This document shows positions 11,040 through 21,452 of a stretch of DNA of 64,000 nt, piece after piece. Origin of the DNA: Adiantum capillus-veneris (taxonomy: Eukaryota > Streptophyta > Polypodiopsida > Polypodiales > Pteridaceae). The stretch's first letter is position 1, and every line of letters begins with the position of its first letter. The stretch spans positions 97,154,087 to 97,218,086 of the forward strand of contig CM043966.1 in assembly GCA_014529385.2 (NCBI GenBank), in the 5' to 3' direction. A program made the position numbers and the translations under genes. A model generated the notes under the pieces. The model did not search any database. It saw only the letters and a program-made list of their open reading frames with translations, and had not been told where the DNA came from.

Positions 11040-12190
11040 ATTTTTGACCTCTGGTAATTATCTTATGATTTTACAAATTAATTATGTAATTTCCATCTTT
11101 AATTTTCAGCTAAAATTAGTACAATTTGAATTAATTAAATATCTATACTACTTTCCTAACCTTGACATAATTATCATGGCCTCCTTATCTTATAATATAA
11201 CTCTGATAAATAGCATGTAGTCATATCACATGATTTACTAGTTTCCCTCTTTAATTTACCCTAAAAAATAGTGTTTTTCTAATGAGATAATTAGCTAAAC
11301 TAATTTTTTGTAACTAAGATAGATATCACGGGTTTCATAAGATGATTTTTACCTCTAATAATTATCTCAAAGATTTTTGGATTAGTTAGCTATTTTTTTC
11401 CTTTTATTTTCCCTTAAAAATAGTGTTTTTTTATTGTGATAATTAGTTAAACTAATTATCTAAAGCTAAGATAATTAAAACAGGTTTCAAAAAATATATA
11501 TCTCCTTTGATAATTACCTTACAACTTTTTGGATTAGTTTGATATTTTCCCCCTTGTATTTTTCCTTAGAAATAGTGTTTCTCGTATGAGATAATTAGTT
11601 AAACTAATTATCTAAGATTACAATAATTATCATAGGTTTAATAAGATGATTTTTAGCTTTGACAATTATCTCATAGCGTTTTGAATTAGTTTGCTATTTT
11701 CCCTCTTTTCTTTTTCCTTTAAAACAGTTTAATTATGCTAAGATAATTAGTTAAACTAGTTATCTGAGCTTAAAATAATTATCATGGGCTTTTTAAGATG
11801 TGTTTTACCTTACATAATTATCTCAAAACTTTTTGGATTAGTTTGCTATTTTCTTTCTTTTATTTTCCCTTAAAACAATGTAATTCTCTTGAGATAATTA
11901 ATTAAACTAATTATCTGAGGTTAAGATACTTATCACAGGTTTTATAAGATGTGATTTATCTCTGATAATTATCTCAAAGCATTTTGGATCAATTTGTTAT
12001 TTTCCCCCATTTATTTTACCTTAAAATCAGTGTAATGCTGCTAAGATAATTAGGTAAACTAATTATCTGAGGGTAAGATAATTATCACAGGTTCCATAAG
12101 ATTTGATTTACCTTTGCTAATTATCTCAAAGCATTTTGGATTAGTTTGATTATTTTCCCCTTTACTTTTCTCTTAAAAACAATGTAATTC
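11040..12190. repeat. 152-bp tandem array with a 25-bp palindrome per unit
   Basis: Six clear units carry GATAATTAG(T)TAAACTAATTATC-type palindromes starting at 11286, 11438, 11590, 11742, 11893 and 12045, that is every 151-152 bp. A second marker, TTTTGGATTAGTTTG, recurs with the same period (about 11375, 11526, 11679, 11831, 11982, 12134). The best copies read AGATAATTAGTT-A-AACTAATTATCT, a perfect dyad around one base. The array is very AT-rich and non-coding. Confidence 0.9.
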
Positions 12191-13005
12191 TGCTTAATTA
12201 ATTATGAAAATTACTCAAAAAATTACAAGATAATTTTCCTAGCATAATGATAGTCTAAGACAACTCTAATAATTATCTCAATTTAATCTAAACTTACTTA
12301 GTATAATTATCATTAATTTATGGTTAAATTGAGTAATTTCAGCCCTAATATGATATAATAATTAATTAACTTAGTACCCCTAAGCTTAATCACAATAATC
12401 AGCAGAGAATTTTGAATTAGGAGAGAATTTTAGAGTATACATAGGTTTAATCTTCAATTAATTAAGAAATTTGTAAATAGGTTAACGTAGTTTTACTAAT
12501 TAAAAAAGGTTAGTGCTAATTATCGTTGATTAACCAACTAGAGCTTTTCTCTCTAGTGATTTCTACGTAGAGGTCTCTTTAGATGAGAGAGAATGTACCA
12601 AGGCTCCGAGTCTGTCAGAATTTGTGAAGCAAGGGGTCATATTTATAGGTTTCTGGGCACCCACAGGCTAGAAATGGCAGTAACTTGCATCCCAAGCAGC
12701 CCTACAGCTCCAAAAATGCCCCCTGCTACTAAATCTAGTCAAGGAAAGTTCATCATTACCCCACACAGCCCCCCAAACACACATAATTGATTTTCTGCTA
12801 GTTTGTTGACTTTTAATGATTAATTTTGGAAATATGTGCAATTTCTAGAACCTTAGGATAAAAAGTCTTTAGCAGTAATAATTACTGAAACCATTCAATT
12901 TTACTTAACTAATTAAATTCATAGTGTAACCTTTTAGAGCTCGTAACTTTTCCAGATTTTATCGAAATTCTGTTCTGAAAATTTCTAACCATAGTAAAGC
13001 TCTGG
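12191..13005. other. Right part of H, non-coding
   Basis: AT-rich sequence without recognisable domains. A minus-strand TATA-like box (CTATAAATATG) lies near 12641-12651. Nothing else is supported here. Confidence 0.4.
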
Positions 13006-13134
13006 TTACGGTTCCAAAAATACCAATATTTTCCATAGTTGGATCATTCTACAGTGTTTTCTTAACAACCAAGTTAATTTGAGCAGATTTTGTAAAATTT
13101 CTAAAGTTTCAGAAACTGAAAACCTTACATTCTT

Positions 13135-14430
13135 CTTGATCCCAGGTACATAAAGTGCATCAACAAGTGTGAAAGAACTACCATTTGCAAAGTAGTAAAC
13201 ACAATCTTTCCAACTCCCTGGATTGGATAAGAGGCATTGTTGGCACAAGTAACTAAATTCCCATGAGGGACAAACGCGAGAGATGTGAACAATTCATGAT
13301 GTGAGGTAATCTGCTTTGTAGCACCACTATCAAAATACCACACACGTGAATCTGCAGCAACTAACATGCATGCATCATGGACAATAGGATTGTAAGTGCA
13401 CTCTCCACTAAAAGCCCATTCTGCATCAACATCAGCATTACAATCTCCTTTCACAGAAGACTCAACAATGGCTGCATTTGTAGTGGAACCAGCATTTTTA
13501 GTTAAACCACCCTCTTTCTTCTTAGCCTCTTTGGCCTTCAACTTAGGACACTGCTTGATCAAGTGATCATTGGCTTTACAAAAATGGCAATGCATCTTAT
13601 TTTTTTCCTTATCACCAGAATTGCCCGAGGAAGTGCTACCAACAGAAGCATTGGGAACAGAAGTTTTGCCACTCGGAGCAGAACCATAAGAAGTGGCTGC
13701 ATTGTTGTTACCACCCTTTCTTTGAGAAGCAATAAAAGCATGTTCAACTGCACGCTATCTAGTCCCGTTCTTTTTGGAAAGTGACTCTTGCAACAGAAAT
13801 CTGCACAATGCATCAAACTTGACAACTTTAGGATTTCCTTGGGTCATAAGTCTCCAAGTACTAGCAAAAGTCTGGTAAGAATCTGGCAAGGCATCAAGAA
13901 CATTCTGCACAAGGGAACGGCCTGAAATGACTTCACCTGCAAAAATCAGTTGCTCATTGATATCCTTGACACCAACAAGGAAAGTGTCCTTTCATCTTCC
14001 TCATGCATAATCTTTGATTCCATCTCTTTATGCAACAAACAAATTTTTGCCTCATTGCGGCTTGCATAAAGACCAGCCAGAATATCCAAAGCATGTTTTG
14101 CAGATTTCATTGAATGAATGTGAGGAGTAATGGTACGCGTTATAGACAATGCAATCAACACATGAGCCTGCGCTTACATCCCAACAAGCTTGTTCTGTCA
14201 TAGGCAAAACAACTCTAACAACAACAATCCTTGCAGCAAGACCTGCAACAGCCTCAATATCGCCTACATCCTCAGAACCAAGACGTACATCGATGCCCTG
14301 CACAATATTCTAGACACCCTTTGACACAAGAACATGTTGCATCATTTAAGCCCACATAGGGTAATTGTCCCCATCCAACCTATCTTCAACAACAAACATC
14401 TTGAACACATCTGTGTTGTTGTCAGCCATG
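13135..14430 (-). pseudogene. Gag and protease start of copia element G
   Basis: The minus strand encodes a decayed copia gag starting near 14428 (MADNNTDVFKMF region) and continuing in several frames to 13559. ORF 13595-13125 has the zinc knuckle CHFCKANDHLIKQC (CX2CX4HX4C). It is followed by VWYFDSGATKQITSHHELF, the copia aspartic protease with an intact DSGAT box (about 13318-13335). The protease is cut at LYVPGIKKN by insertion H and resumes at 9270. Frameshifts and stops break gag. Confidence 0.85.
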
Positions 14431-14779
14431 GAAAATGTCTACACCTGATGTGAAAACTGCCCAAAATGAGGAGAAACTGAGTGAGACCAGCACGTGCTAT
14501 ATATCACAACCCATAGTAGATTGTATGGGACTTGTTATGCAGAAAATGGCACTGACAGAAATTCTACACTAAATGACAAAATTGCCTGTGCAGATTTGTT
14601 TGTAGTGGAAACGGAGGCCGAAATGAGTTCGAATCAGAAATCTGAGCAGACTAAGCTCTACTAGCTTACCCAAGAATTTTATCAACCTACGAATGCTCGC
14701 AAAGCTCACTAAAATCGGAGAAAGTGATCAGGCATGTACTGGAGCTGATGGTGACTAAGCCCGGGAGGATGCAACCTAT

Positions 14780-14789
14780 TATGATACCA
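14780..14789 (-). promoter_or_regulatory. Primer-binding site of element G
   Basis: The minus strand reads TGGTATCATA two bases inside the right LTR. This matches the 3' end of initiator tRNA-Met in its first eight bases, as usual for copia elements. Confidence 0.75.
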
Positions 14790-14791
14790 AT

Positions 14792-15017
14792 TGTTGGAAT
14801 TAGGGTTGCAGGAAAACACACACAGCTTGGAGAAGACGAAGTAAGCTCAAGGCACACAACTAAGAGTGTATTACTTAGTGTGCGATGGAAAGATAGATAG
14901 CCCTAGTGTGATGGGCGTATATACAATGCACGGGGGGAAAAACCTCCTCAAGAGGGAAAAAATGCCCCGGTTGTTCTAGTGTGTTCACACAATCACTACC
15001 ACATGTATATGGTAACA
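14792..15017 (-). repeat. 5' LTR of copia element G
   Basis: On the minus strand it begins TGTTACCATATACATG and ends CCTAATTCCAACA. It pairs with 6639-6865. Confidence 0.85.
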
Positions 15018-16390
15018 CCATAATGTGCTAAAACTTGGCACATAGCTTTTCCTTAGTCTATTGATACTAGCTATATAATTTTTGTGTGATTTGGAGTCTT
15101 TTAGGTCATTCAAAAGTCAATTTTAGAGTTTGTTTCAGTGGTTTCCCCCTTGATCTATTTTATGCGCTTTTGGCCATCTTTTGACCTTTTCTAATAAGAG
15201 TGGTTTAGAAGAAAGTAATTCAAATGTTATCACTTTTCTACCTGTCAAAAATCAACTCAAAACTCCAAAAAGGTACATGATCGTGATCCATGTTTGGCAA
15301 GATTTTTGCATGACCTTTGGTGAGCTTGTGACAGAGAGTGTGGTATGCCCTTCTCCAAGTCTTTTTGGATCTGACCCACTTTTTCGAGGTCAAAAGCAAG
15401 GTTTTGTGTCTGCTTTGCAGTTTTTTGCAAACAACTCCATTTTTGCTATTTTGATTAGGTTTTTTCACTTTTTTGTTGTGGCTCCTTTTGGAAAAGTTAT
15501 TCCCTTGGTTCTCATGAGTGCAATGGTCAAATTTCTCTTACAAATGTCTACTAGGAACATGGATTGTGATCCATGTTTGGCAGGATCTGGTCATGATTTT
15601 CTACCCTGCTGGTTCCCTGCTTTTAGTTGGACCCAATTCTCACCCCTTTTTGAATTTGGACAAATAAAAGTTTAGTTTTCCCCCGATTTTCTCAATTTTC
15701 AAGGTTTTTCTCTGTTTAACCCAGTTTCTTGATTTGCATGTTGTTTTAGCACTCTATAATTGGCCAAAGTCAAGATTCTAATGTCTGAGAGTCAGTTCTG
15801 AGTAGAGAAAACAGTTTCTGGTCACTCGGCCTAAAAGGTACATGGATCGCGATCCATGTTGGACAGACAAGCTGGAAGAATTCTGCGTAGTCTATCTCTA
15901 GCAAGCTTGTATATCCCCTTTCTCCAAGTTTTGTTGGGTTTAGTTCAGCTTTGAAGTTCTGGCCATCAATTTTACAACGTTTCAAAGTTATGGTCTTTGG
16001 CACCAAAATAAGGTTTTGGACAGTTTTTACCCTGATCCTTTTGGCCCCAATTGATGGTGGAAATTGTTACTTAACCTACTTCTATAAATTGAAATAGATG
16101 CACATACTTAAATAAACTTAGCAATATAAAAACAACAAGGAAGTGTATGATGAAACACTCCTTTCCAAGCATGGGAAAATCAAAGAACTAAATATTCTTT
16201 TGTACTTCCATCACAACTTTCTTTGCTCATAAGGAGTAGCATTGGCTAGTCTCGGACTCCAGTCTCTACTAATAAGCACTAAACCTACGTCTAGCTGCTT
16301 TACTGTCTATGTGTAAACGGAATGGGTGTCAAAAGCTTTGGAAGGGATTTTTCATACAACTGAGTCACTCACCACCTAAGGATTGACTTC
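15018..16390. repeat. Leader of element F, right part of ~280-bp tandem repeat
   Basis: Palindromes of the CATGGATCGYGATCCATG type lie at 15276-15292, 15558-15575 and 15841-15858, spaced 282-283 bp. The last is a perfect 18-bp dyad. Each is preceded by AGGWACATG and followed by TTGGMMAG-like sequence. The stretch continues the array at 6240-6638. No coding domain is seen; a long plus-strand ORF at 15181-15675 is antisense to the leader. From 15950 to the primer site the sequence is unique. Confidence 0.75.
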
Positions 16391-16409
16391 CCTAGCAACG
16401 ACACCAATG
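16391..16409 (-). promoter_or_regulatory. tRNA-Asp-like primer-binding site of element F
   Basis: The minus strand reads TTGGTGTCGTTGCTAGGG directly after the LTR end GCTAACA. It differs from the tRNA-Asp-type site TTGGCGCCGTTGCCGGGG, common in Athila/Tat elements, by a few C-to-T type changes. Its place next to a TATA-bearing LTR supports the call. Confidence 0.7.
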
Positions 16410-17310
16410 TTAGCGGGTCGCCGCGACATACGTCTGCAACATAGCTTTTTGTACTAACATGATGTCAATATGCAAGGAAGCAACTCGAGATGGGGTACGG
16501 AGACTTAATGAGAGTGTCAATCTCACCAAAGTGAACTCAGAGGGCTATTTATACTACAAAAAGAGAAAATTAACCACTTCCTAGTCTGAAAATTAGTATA
16601 CGTCCGATCTCACCGCTCTAGGTCATCACGCCTTTTTGGCATTCAAACGAATTTGGAATGCAACGAAACTTAAGGAGAGGTATTACAACACCTAAGGGTA
16701 AAATCCTACCAAGTTCTGCAGTCATCTAGGAAGGTACATAAATCACGATCCATCACAAAAAATTGTGCAGAAAACTGAAACAAAACTACACAGAAAGGTC
16801 CCCCTTAAGCACAGAAACACTTATCCAAGGTCAAAACATAAAAAAACAACCATTTAAGACCTCAAATCAATGCATTTAGCTCATGGACAAGACGTTGCAA
16901 ACCACATCAGAATCAAGAATGAGTACACTTAGATTGTATAGCAAGAGACAAGGAGCACAATGTGCTATTTGGAATTGAATCCTAATTACCAGACAAGGAG
17001 AAAAGCGGATTACAAGTTGTAGTAGCAAGAAGCTTTCACAGTCGACGTCCAATCCTTCTTAAAGATAATGATTGTGTGTTTTTTTAAAACTAAGGGTTTT
17101 GACTGAAGAGCTAAGGAGACTTTCCCATGGTGATTCATCCATTTACAAGGTGTGTAGACTCAGAGAGGCTAAGAGGGCATGACAAAATATATTACAATTG
17201 AGAATCCTCATTAGTAGAATTACATTGCTTCTTTTGAAAAAATGAGCGAGTACAACAAGGTTTGGTGTGCATCTGCCTTTTACGTGTCAGTCCGCTATGT
17301 CCACCAAACA
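16410..17310 (-). repeat. 5' LTR of element F
   Basis: Proposed limits are TGTTTGGTGGACATAG at the right (minus-strand start) and CGACCCGCTAACA at 16410, abutting the primer site. The length is about 901 bp. A minus-strand TATA box, TATAAATAG, lies at 16545-16553. One degenerate copy of the leader palindrome is present at 16737-16753. The right limit is set by where E-family homology begins (17311). The partner LTR lies outside the window, so the limits rest on one copy. Confidence 0.65.
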
Positions 17311-18060
17311 CAAGTTAAGGGAGTAACAGAGCCTTGCTGTCCCTTGAAAGCTGTGTCAGCCATTACAATATCTCCCATCTCAAAAGCTTGAATGCCCAAT
17401 TTGGTGGCCAACTCCATTGAATATGAATTTGTGAGTAGAGCGAGGGTCAAACAGGATAAAGGCATCATGCTCCCTTTCCCCAAGCATAGGAGAGAGATGA
17501 TCCTTTGCAATGAGCATCCTATTTTGGAGCTTCAATGGTGGAAGCCCTAGGAGTCTCATTGCAAGAATTTTTCTTGGGACAAGAACAATAGCCATTTCCT
17601 TTCTCCCCACACTTAAAACACTTATGGTCCTTGCGAAAAGTGTCAAGCTCTTTAGGAGAGAGTTTGTTTTAACCTTTGTAAACTCCCTTCTCCTTGGACC
17701 GATTTTTATTGTTGTTGTTGTTGGAATTACCTTGGGAAGAATTTGGGCATTGATTTTTCCCCTCGGCATCACCTTTGTATTTATTTTCCATGGGCTTGAC
17801 ATTCTATCTAGCCCCTTGTTGGAAATTGATACGTGAAGCAACCATGGTGTGATGGATTATTTCGGTGATGATAGAACCGGGCTATTGAGATTTTATGTAT
17901 TCGGCCATCTCTTTAGGTAATCCCACACAAAATTGTTGCTTTTGTTCGGCAAAGTCTATCTTTTGGAAGACAGTAGCCTTGAGATATAAATGCCAAAAAT
18001 TTTCTACATATTTGTGGATCATCAAGTAGCTGACTGGCCGCAAAAACTATACGTTTTTAC
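17311..18060 (-). pseudogene. Fragment E: gag zinc knuckle and protease of a K-family chromovirus
   Basis: On the minus strand the order is a gag capsid tail (DFAEQKQQF), CFKCGEKGN-type zinc knuckle remains (near 17600-17640), and a protease with HDAFILFDPRSTH and then MELATKLGIQAFEMGDI and DTAFKGQQGSVTPL. The same blocks, in better order, occur in element K at 63720-63950. Several frameshifts break it. The active-site block reads DPRST where K has DPGST. It stops at 17311 where the LTR of F begins, so F probably inserted into this element. Confidence 0.75.
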
Positions 18061-19420
18061 TTACACAAAGGGGAGAAGTATTCAGGTGGTCATAATGGAT
18101 AAGTATGGCAAAAAATACTTTCATATGGGCTGTAAGGATCTAGAATGATATACATATTTTGGGGGACCACTCCACCAATACTATGAAGTTCAGAAGAAGT
18201 GAAAACCACGACTACTCACACAAGACCAGAAACTGGAAATGTAAGTCCACTAAGAAGTAGAGTAGAAGATTCCTTTGGACATCAACGGTTTTTAAACCCA
18301 GGGCCTATGGGATCAATGGGGTCTAGGGCTTCTATGAATATGCAGAGGGGCATAGTGGCACTTCACGTGACTTATATGACTAGAATCCCTCTGACTATTA
18401 CACGAGATCGACTTGATGAACATATGGCGGATAGGATACCAATTGTAGTGCCAAGAGGAGAATATGAACCTAGAGAGACCACATCAAGAGGACCAGGGGT
18501 GGTGAGGATGGTTGCGGAATCCAAACGCATGTGACCATTTCAAGTGGCAAAGTGTGTACCCAAAAAGTATAGTGGATCGAGAGATCTATATGCTCATGTT
18601 TCAATCTTCAAACAAGTGTTGAGGGTAAAACAGGTAACCAATTTCCATACTCAATATGAAGGATTTGGGTTGACACTAGAAGGAACTACTTTGACCTGGT
18701 TTCAACCCTTAAACAACATATAATTCTCAAGTATTGAGCAACTTCTTTGAGCGTTTGTTGAGGAGTTCTCAAAGAGAGGAATTAAGCATAATAGTGTCTC
18801 CCAGATCTGTGAATTTAGACAGAAGGAGAAGGAAAAGGTGAAGAAAGCCTTGCTTCGCTTCAAGAAATACATAGAAAGATGCCCTACTAGAGAACTCCCT
18901 CAGGATGAGAGACTGTCAGTCCTTTTCATAGAAGGATTGCAAAATGACACTCTCAAAAAAGACTTGCTTTTAAAGGCCATGTGTTACTTTTGAGAAAGTC
19001 ACGAAAGAGGTGTTGTATCTAGTAGACAATTGCAAGGCATATGGAGAGGTGACAGAAGACACAGACCAAGGGATGAGTAGAACCTCTTCCACCACTAGTG
19101 AGTCCACAATGAAACTGGGTGGGCAAATCCCAACTGTGCTAGACTTTGATCAAATGATCGAGGAAGTGATCAGAAGGATGAACCACAAAAACAGGACGAA
19201 CCCAAACACACGATAACAGCCCACCCAAAATTGTGACACGTGGAGGAGATCATCCAACTCAGTGGTGCAACCTTCAATAGAGGACATGAGTAAATGTGTG
19301 TACTGAAGTGGTGTGCTACTGAGCAAAAATGGATAAACCATGAAACCCATCAATGTTTCTATAATAGAAACTATGCTAGAGAGAGACAATACAAGCCACA
19401 TGGAGGGCAGCAATTATGCA
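18061..19420 (+). pseudogene. Gag (capsid part) of gypsy element C, left piece
   Basis: The plus strand encodes a Gag start region (ORF 18199-18534, with HMADRIPIVVPRGEYEP). A capsid follows with KYSGSRDLYAHVSIFKQVL, LEGTTLTWFQPL, LLRFKKYIERCP and LFIEGLQNDTLKKDLLLKA in successive broken frames. The layout is that of retrotrans_gag. It is cut at 19420 by element B, and the same frame resumes at 31435 once B and one copy of ATGCA are taken out. No LTR or primer site of C is visible to the left. Confidence 0.75.
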
Positions 19421-19424
19421 TGGG

Positions 19425-19539
19425 CGGTGGTAATGCGTGTGCTAGTCTCCACCCAATCGTGCTATCTTATACCCTCCCCCTAGTGTACACACTATCCGGC
19501 CGTGCCGGTGGCATTGCCCATAGGACCCATGTCCTTACA
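19425..19539 (-). repeat. 3' LTR of element B (about 115 bp)
   Basis: On the minus strand it starts TGTAAGGACATGGG next to the polypurine tract and ends near CCACCG. It matches 31281-31395 nearly base for base. The element end may include four further bases (to 19421). Confidence 0.8.
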
Positions 19540-20600
19540 TTACCCCCCCTTGTAGAATCATTTTTGTCCTTGAAAACAAACGTAGGAAAACGTTTCTTAA
19601 GTGCGGAGACATTCTCCCATGTAGAACCTGCTTCAAGTCTATCTAGCCATTTTACCAACACCTGTCGTCTGACATGATTTCTGGTGCAAAGCTCATGAGA
19701 ATCCAAAATCTTTTCGGGATCATGAGGAATGCTTGGCGGTTTGAGAAGGTCAACTAACACACCTCTCTCAATGACGTTATCATTCTGTCCTAGCTGTTTT
19801 TGTAAACGGCTAACATGAAAAACAGGATGAACTCGTGAGTGCTCTAAGAGAGCTAACTTATAGGCCACTTGACCTATACATTTGAGAATGGTAAACGGCC
19901 CACAATAGCGTGGTGAAAGTTTAGCAACTTTTCTCGTCTTTAGAATTTTTGAATGCTCCGGAACTTCGAGGAAAACCTTGTCTCCTTCTTCGAAAGTAGC
20001 AAGAGGACGATGCTCATTTGCGTACTTCTTATATCGATCTTGAGCTTGCTTAACATTCTGTTGAGAAACTCGAAGCATGTCAAAATGGGCTTGGAGAAAA
20101 TCCTTCGCTTGTTGTATCTTCTCCTTAGCCAACCCACCGTACAGGTGACTCTAGGTTGAAATCCATATAAAAGCATAAATGGACTGAACCCTATAGTCAC
20201 ATGCTTTGAACTATTATAAGGAAATTCCAATATAGGTAAGTAGTCTTCCCAATTGGTTTGCTTCTTGCTAATGTATACTCGTAGCATATTCTCTAGCACT
20301 TGATTAACTCTTTCTGTTTGACCATCCGTTTCTGGATGATCACCCATACTTAGATTAACTTTATTTTCCAAGTTTTGGAACACAGCTCTCCAGAAGTGAT
20401 TATCGAACTTTCAATCTCTGTCACTAATGATACTAGCTGGAAGACCGTAGAGTTTATATATATGCTCTACAAATAGATGTGCTAATTCCGATGTCTTAAC
20501 CGTAGTCTTAGTGGGAATGAATTGACCCATCTTTGTGAGATGGTCTACAATTACCCAAATGGCATCATGGCCATGATTTGTAGTAGGTAGTCCTACTATG
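19467..20600 (-). pseudogene. Integrase C-terminal half and chromodomain-like tail of element B
   Basis: ORF 20383-19940 begins in the integrase core, with HPETDGQTERVNQVLENMLR carrying the catalytic Glu. ORF 20132-19467 holds the C-terminal domain (GDKVFLEVPEHSKIL, LSPRYCGPF, HPVFHVSRLQKQLG). It ends in a chromodomain-like block (ILDSHELCTRNH, QVLVKWLDRLEAGSTWENV). Chromodomains bind modified histones and steer integration in chromoviruses. The upstream part (GHDAIWVIVDHLTK, 20500-20600) is cut by A1 and continues at 26130. Confidence 0.88.
19540..19551 (-). promoter_or_regulatory. Polypurine tract of element B
   Basis: The minus strand reads AAGGGGGGGTAA directly before TGTAAGG, the start of the 3' LTR. 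Confidence 0.8.
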
Positions 20601-21379
20601 TGTTAAGTATGGAGCCTGATTTACCCTTGTAATTTTCTGTGGTAAAAGCGCACATTTGTAAGGCCCCCATTATGAGGAGAAGCCATCGTACGTGAAGGAA
20701 AATCACTTACCGGAAACCAAAATTTTCAAGGACAAGAATTAGGGGCAACTTTAGAGGCCTCGGGCGCAGAGGCCCCCGACACTTTTTTTTCGTCGGAATA
20801 TTCTTTTTCGCCGGAATATTATGGCCGGACGGCGGCCGAAAAGTGGTCGGAAAACAACCGGTCGGTTGGCCGGTGGCCGGTGGTTGGAAGTCAATGGCCG
20901 GTGGCCGGTGGCCGAATTCAATGGCCGGTGGCCGAATTCCAAAGCGGACTTGTCTTCTCAAGGGCGGCGACACATGGGCGGATTGGAGGGTCCAATTTGG
21001 ACTTATTTGCACAAGGGCTGCTACACATGGCTATCTCTCATAAGAGAGGGCAGCCCTTTTGGCTTATAAAAGGAGGCCATTTCTACACACATTTCATAGT
21101 GTGAAGTTGATGCAACAAGGTGAGTGTGAGGTGGTGAGAGTGAAGCAAGGCGGGAGCTCTATCAAGGGTTTAATCCCTTTGTAAACTACTTCTTCTTTTG
21201 AAGTGCTAAAGCCATTGAGTGGATGCTTTCCCGTGGACGTAGCCCACATTGGGTGAACCACGTATATCGTGTGTACTCTCTCTCTCTCTCTACTCTATAA
21301 TCTCTTGTGTGTGAAATCTATCTCTCTCCATTAAGTAATCTACTCAAAAATCTATTTAGCTACGTCTTATTTCCTAACA
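20601..21379 (+). repeat. 5' LTR of A1 (779 bp)
   Basis: It runs from TGTTAAGTATGGAG to TTTCCTAACA. It holds a GC-rich GGCCGGTGGCCG minisatellite (20862-20945), a TATA box TATAAAAG (21065-21072) and a CT microsatellite near 21276. It is 49 bp longer than the 3' LTR, mostly through minisatellite copy number. Confidence 0.95.
21065..21072 (+). promoter_or_regulatory. TATA box in the 5' LTR of A1
   Basis: TATAAAAG in the context GGCTTATAAAAGGAGG. It is conserved in the 3' LTR (about 25808) and in A2 (39153), as expected for the LTR promoter. Confidence 0.7.
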
Positions 21380-21381
21380 AC

Positions 21382-21393
21382 TGGTATCAGAGC
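21382..21393 (+). promoter_or_regulatory. Primer-binding site of A1
   Basis: TGGTATCAGAGC lies two bases after the LTR end. It is the standard initiator-tRNA-Met site of plant copia elements. Confidence 0.92.
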
Positions 21394-21452
21394 AAGGTTT
21401 TCTCGTAGCTAAATTATCTCAAGGAAAGGATTCCTTGAATTGAGTGGGAGTT

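Larger units (their letters stand above)
9271..13129. mobile_element. Insertion H, TG...CA ends, candidate long solo LTR
   Basis: H interrupts the protease/GAG-pre-integrase junction of element G exactly between TTCTT at 9266-9270 and TTCTT at 13130-13134. It starts TGTGAAATCCCC and ends AACCTTACA. TG...CA ends with a 5-bp target-site duplication are the hallmark of LTR elements. I find no second copy of either end inside and no pol domains, so a solo LTR of 3859 bp or a large non-autonomous element is the best reading. The interior is AT-rich, with a 152-bp tandem array and two small ORFs. Orientation is uncertain: TATA-like boxes occur on both strands (TTATAAAAG near 10348 plus, CTATAAATA near 12645 minus). 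Confidence 0.7.
6639..15017 (-). mobile_element. Ty1/copia element G (defective, contains insertion H)
   Basis: The element is bounded by two similar LTRs of about 226 bp (6639-6865 and 14792-15017). It has a minus-strand primer site inside the right LTR and a polypurine tract inside the left one. From right to left it encodes gag, protease, a truncated integrase, RT and RNase H. Insertion H (9271-13129) splits the protease. The flanks (tcaga and ccata) do not form a clean duplication, so the target-site duplication is lost or mutated. G sits in the tandem leader of F, and removing it restores the repeat spacing (about 291 bp). Confidence 0.85.
1..17310 (-). mobile_element. Ty3/gypsy element F (partial, 3' end off the left edge)
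   Basis: On the minus strand the order from right to left is LTR (16410-17310), tRNA-Asp-like primer site, long repetitive leader, upstream ORFs, gag with two zinc knuckles, protease, RT and RNase H. The primer site and the long leader point to the Tat/Athila side of Ty3/gypsy; this assignment is inferred. The element is split by copia element G (6639-15017) and by an oppositely oriented gag fragment (about 4640-5400). All frames are broken, so it is an old dead copy. Its protease-to-RT linker and gag tail match element C (18199-34031). The right edge is placed where sequence homologous to element K resumes. Confidence 0.75.

Noticed and set aside
11040-12190. Regularly spaced repeats as a CRISPR-like array
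   Set aside because: The units are contiguous 152-bp tandem repeats without unique spacers, in a plant-type sequence with no cas genes.
15181-15675. 164-codon plus-strand ORF
   Set aside because: It lies antisense in the repetitive leader of F, and its peptide repeats where the DNA palindrome repeats (VIHVWQDF and DCDPCLAG). It is a by-product of the tandem array.
20707-21104. Several overlapping ORFs of 60-100 codons in the A-family LTR (also near 25482 and 38744)
   Set aside because: They come from the GC-rich minisatellite, which has few stop codons. They exist on both strands, differ between LTR copies and have no start context.
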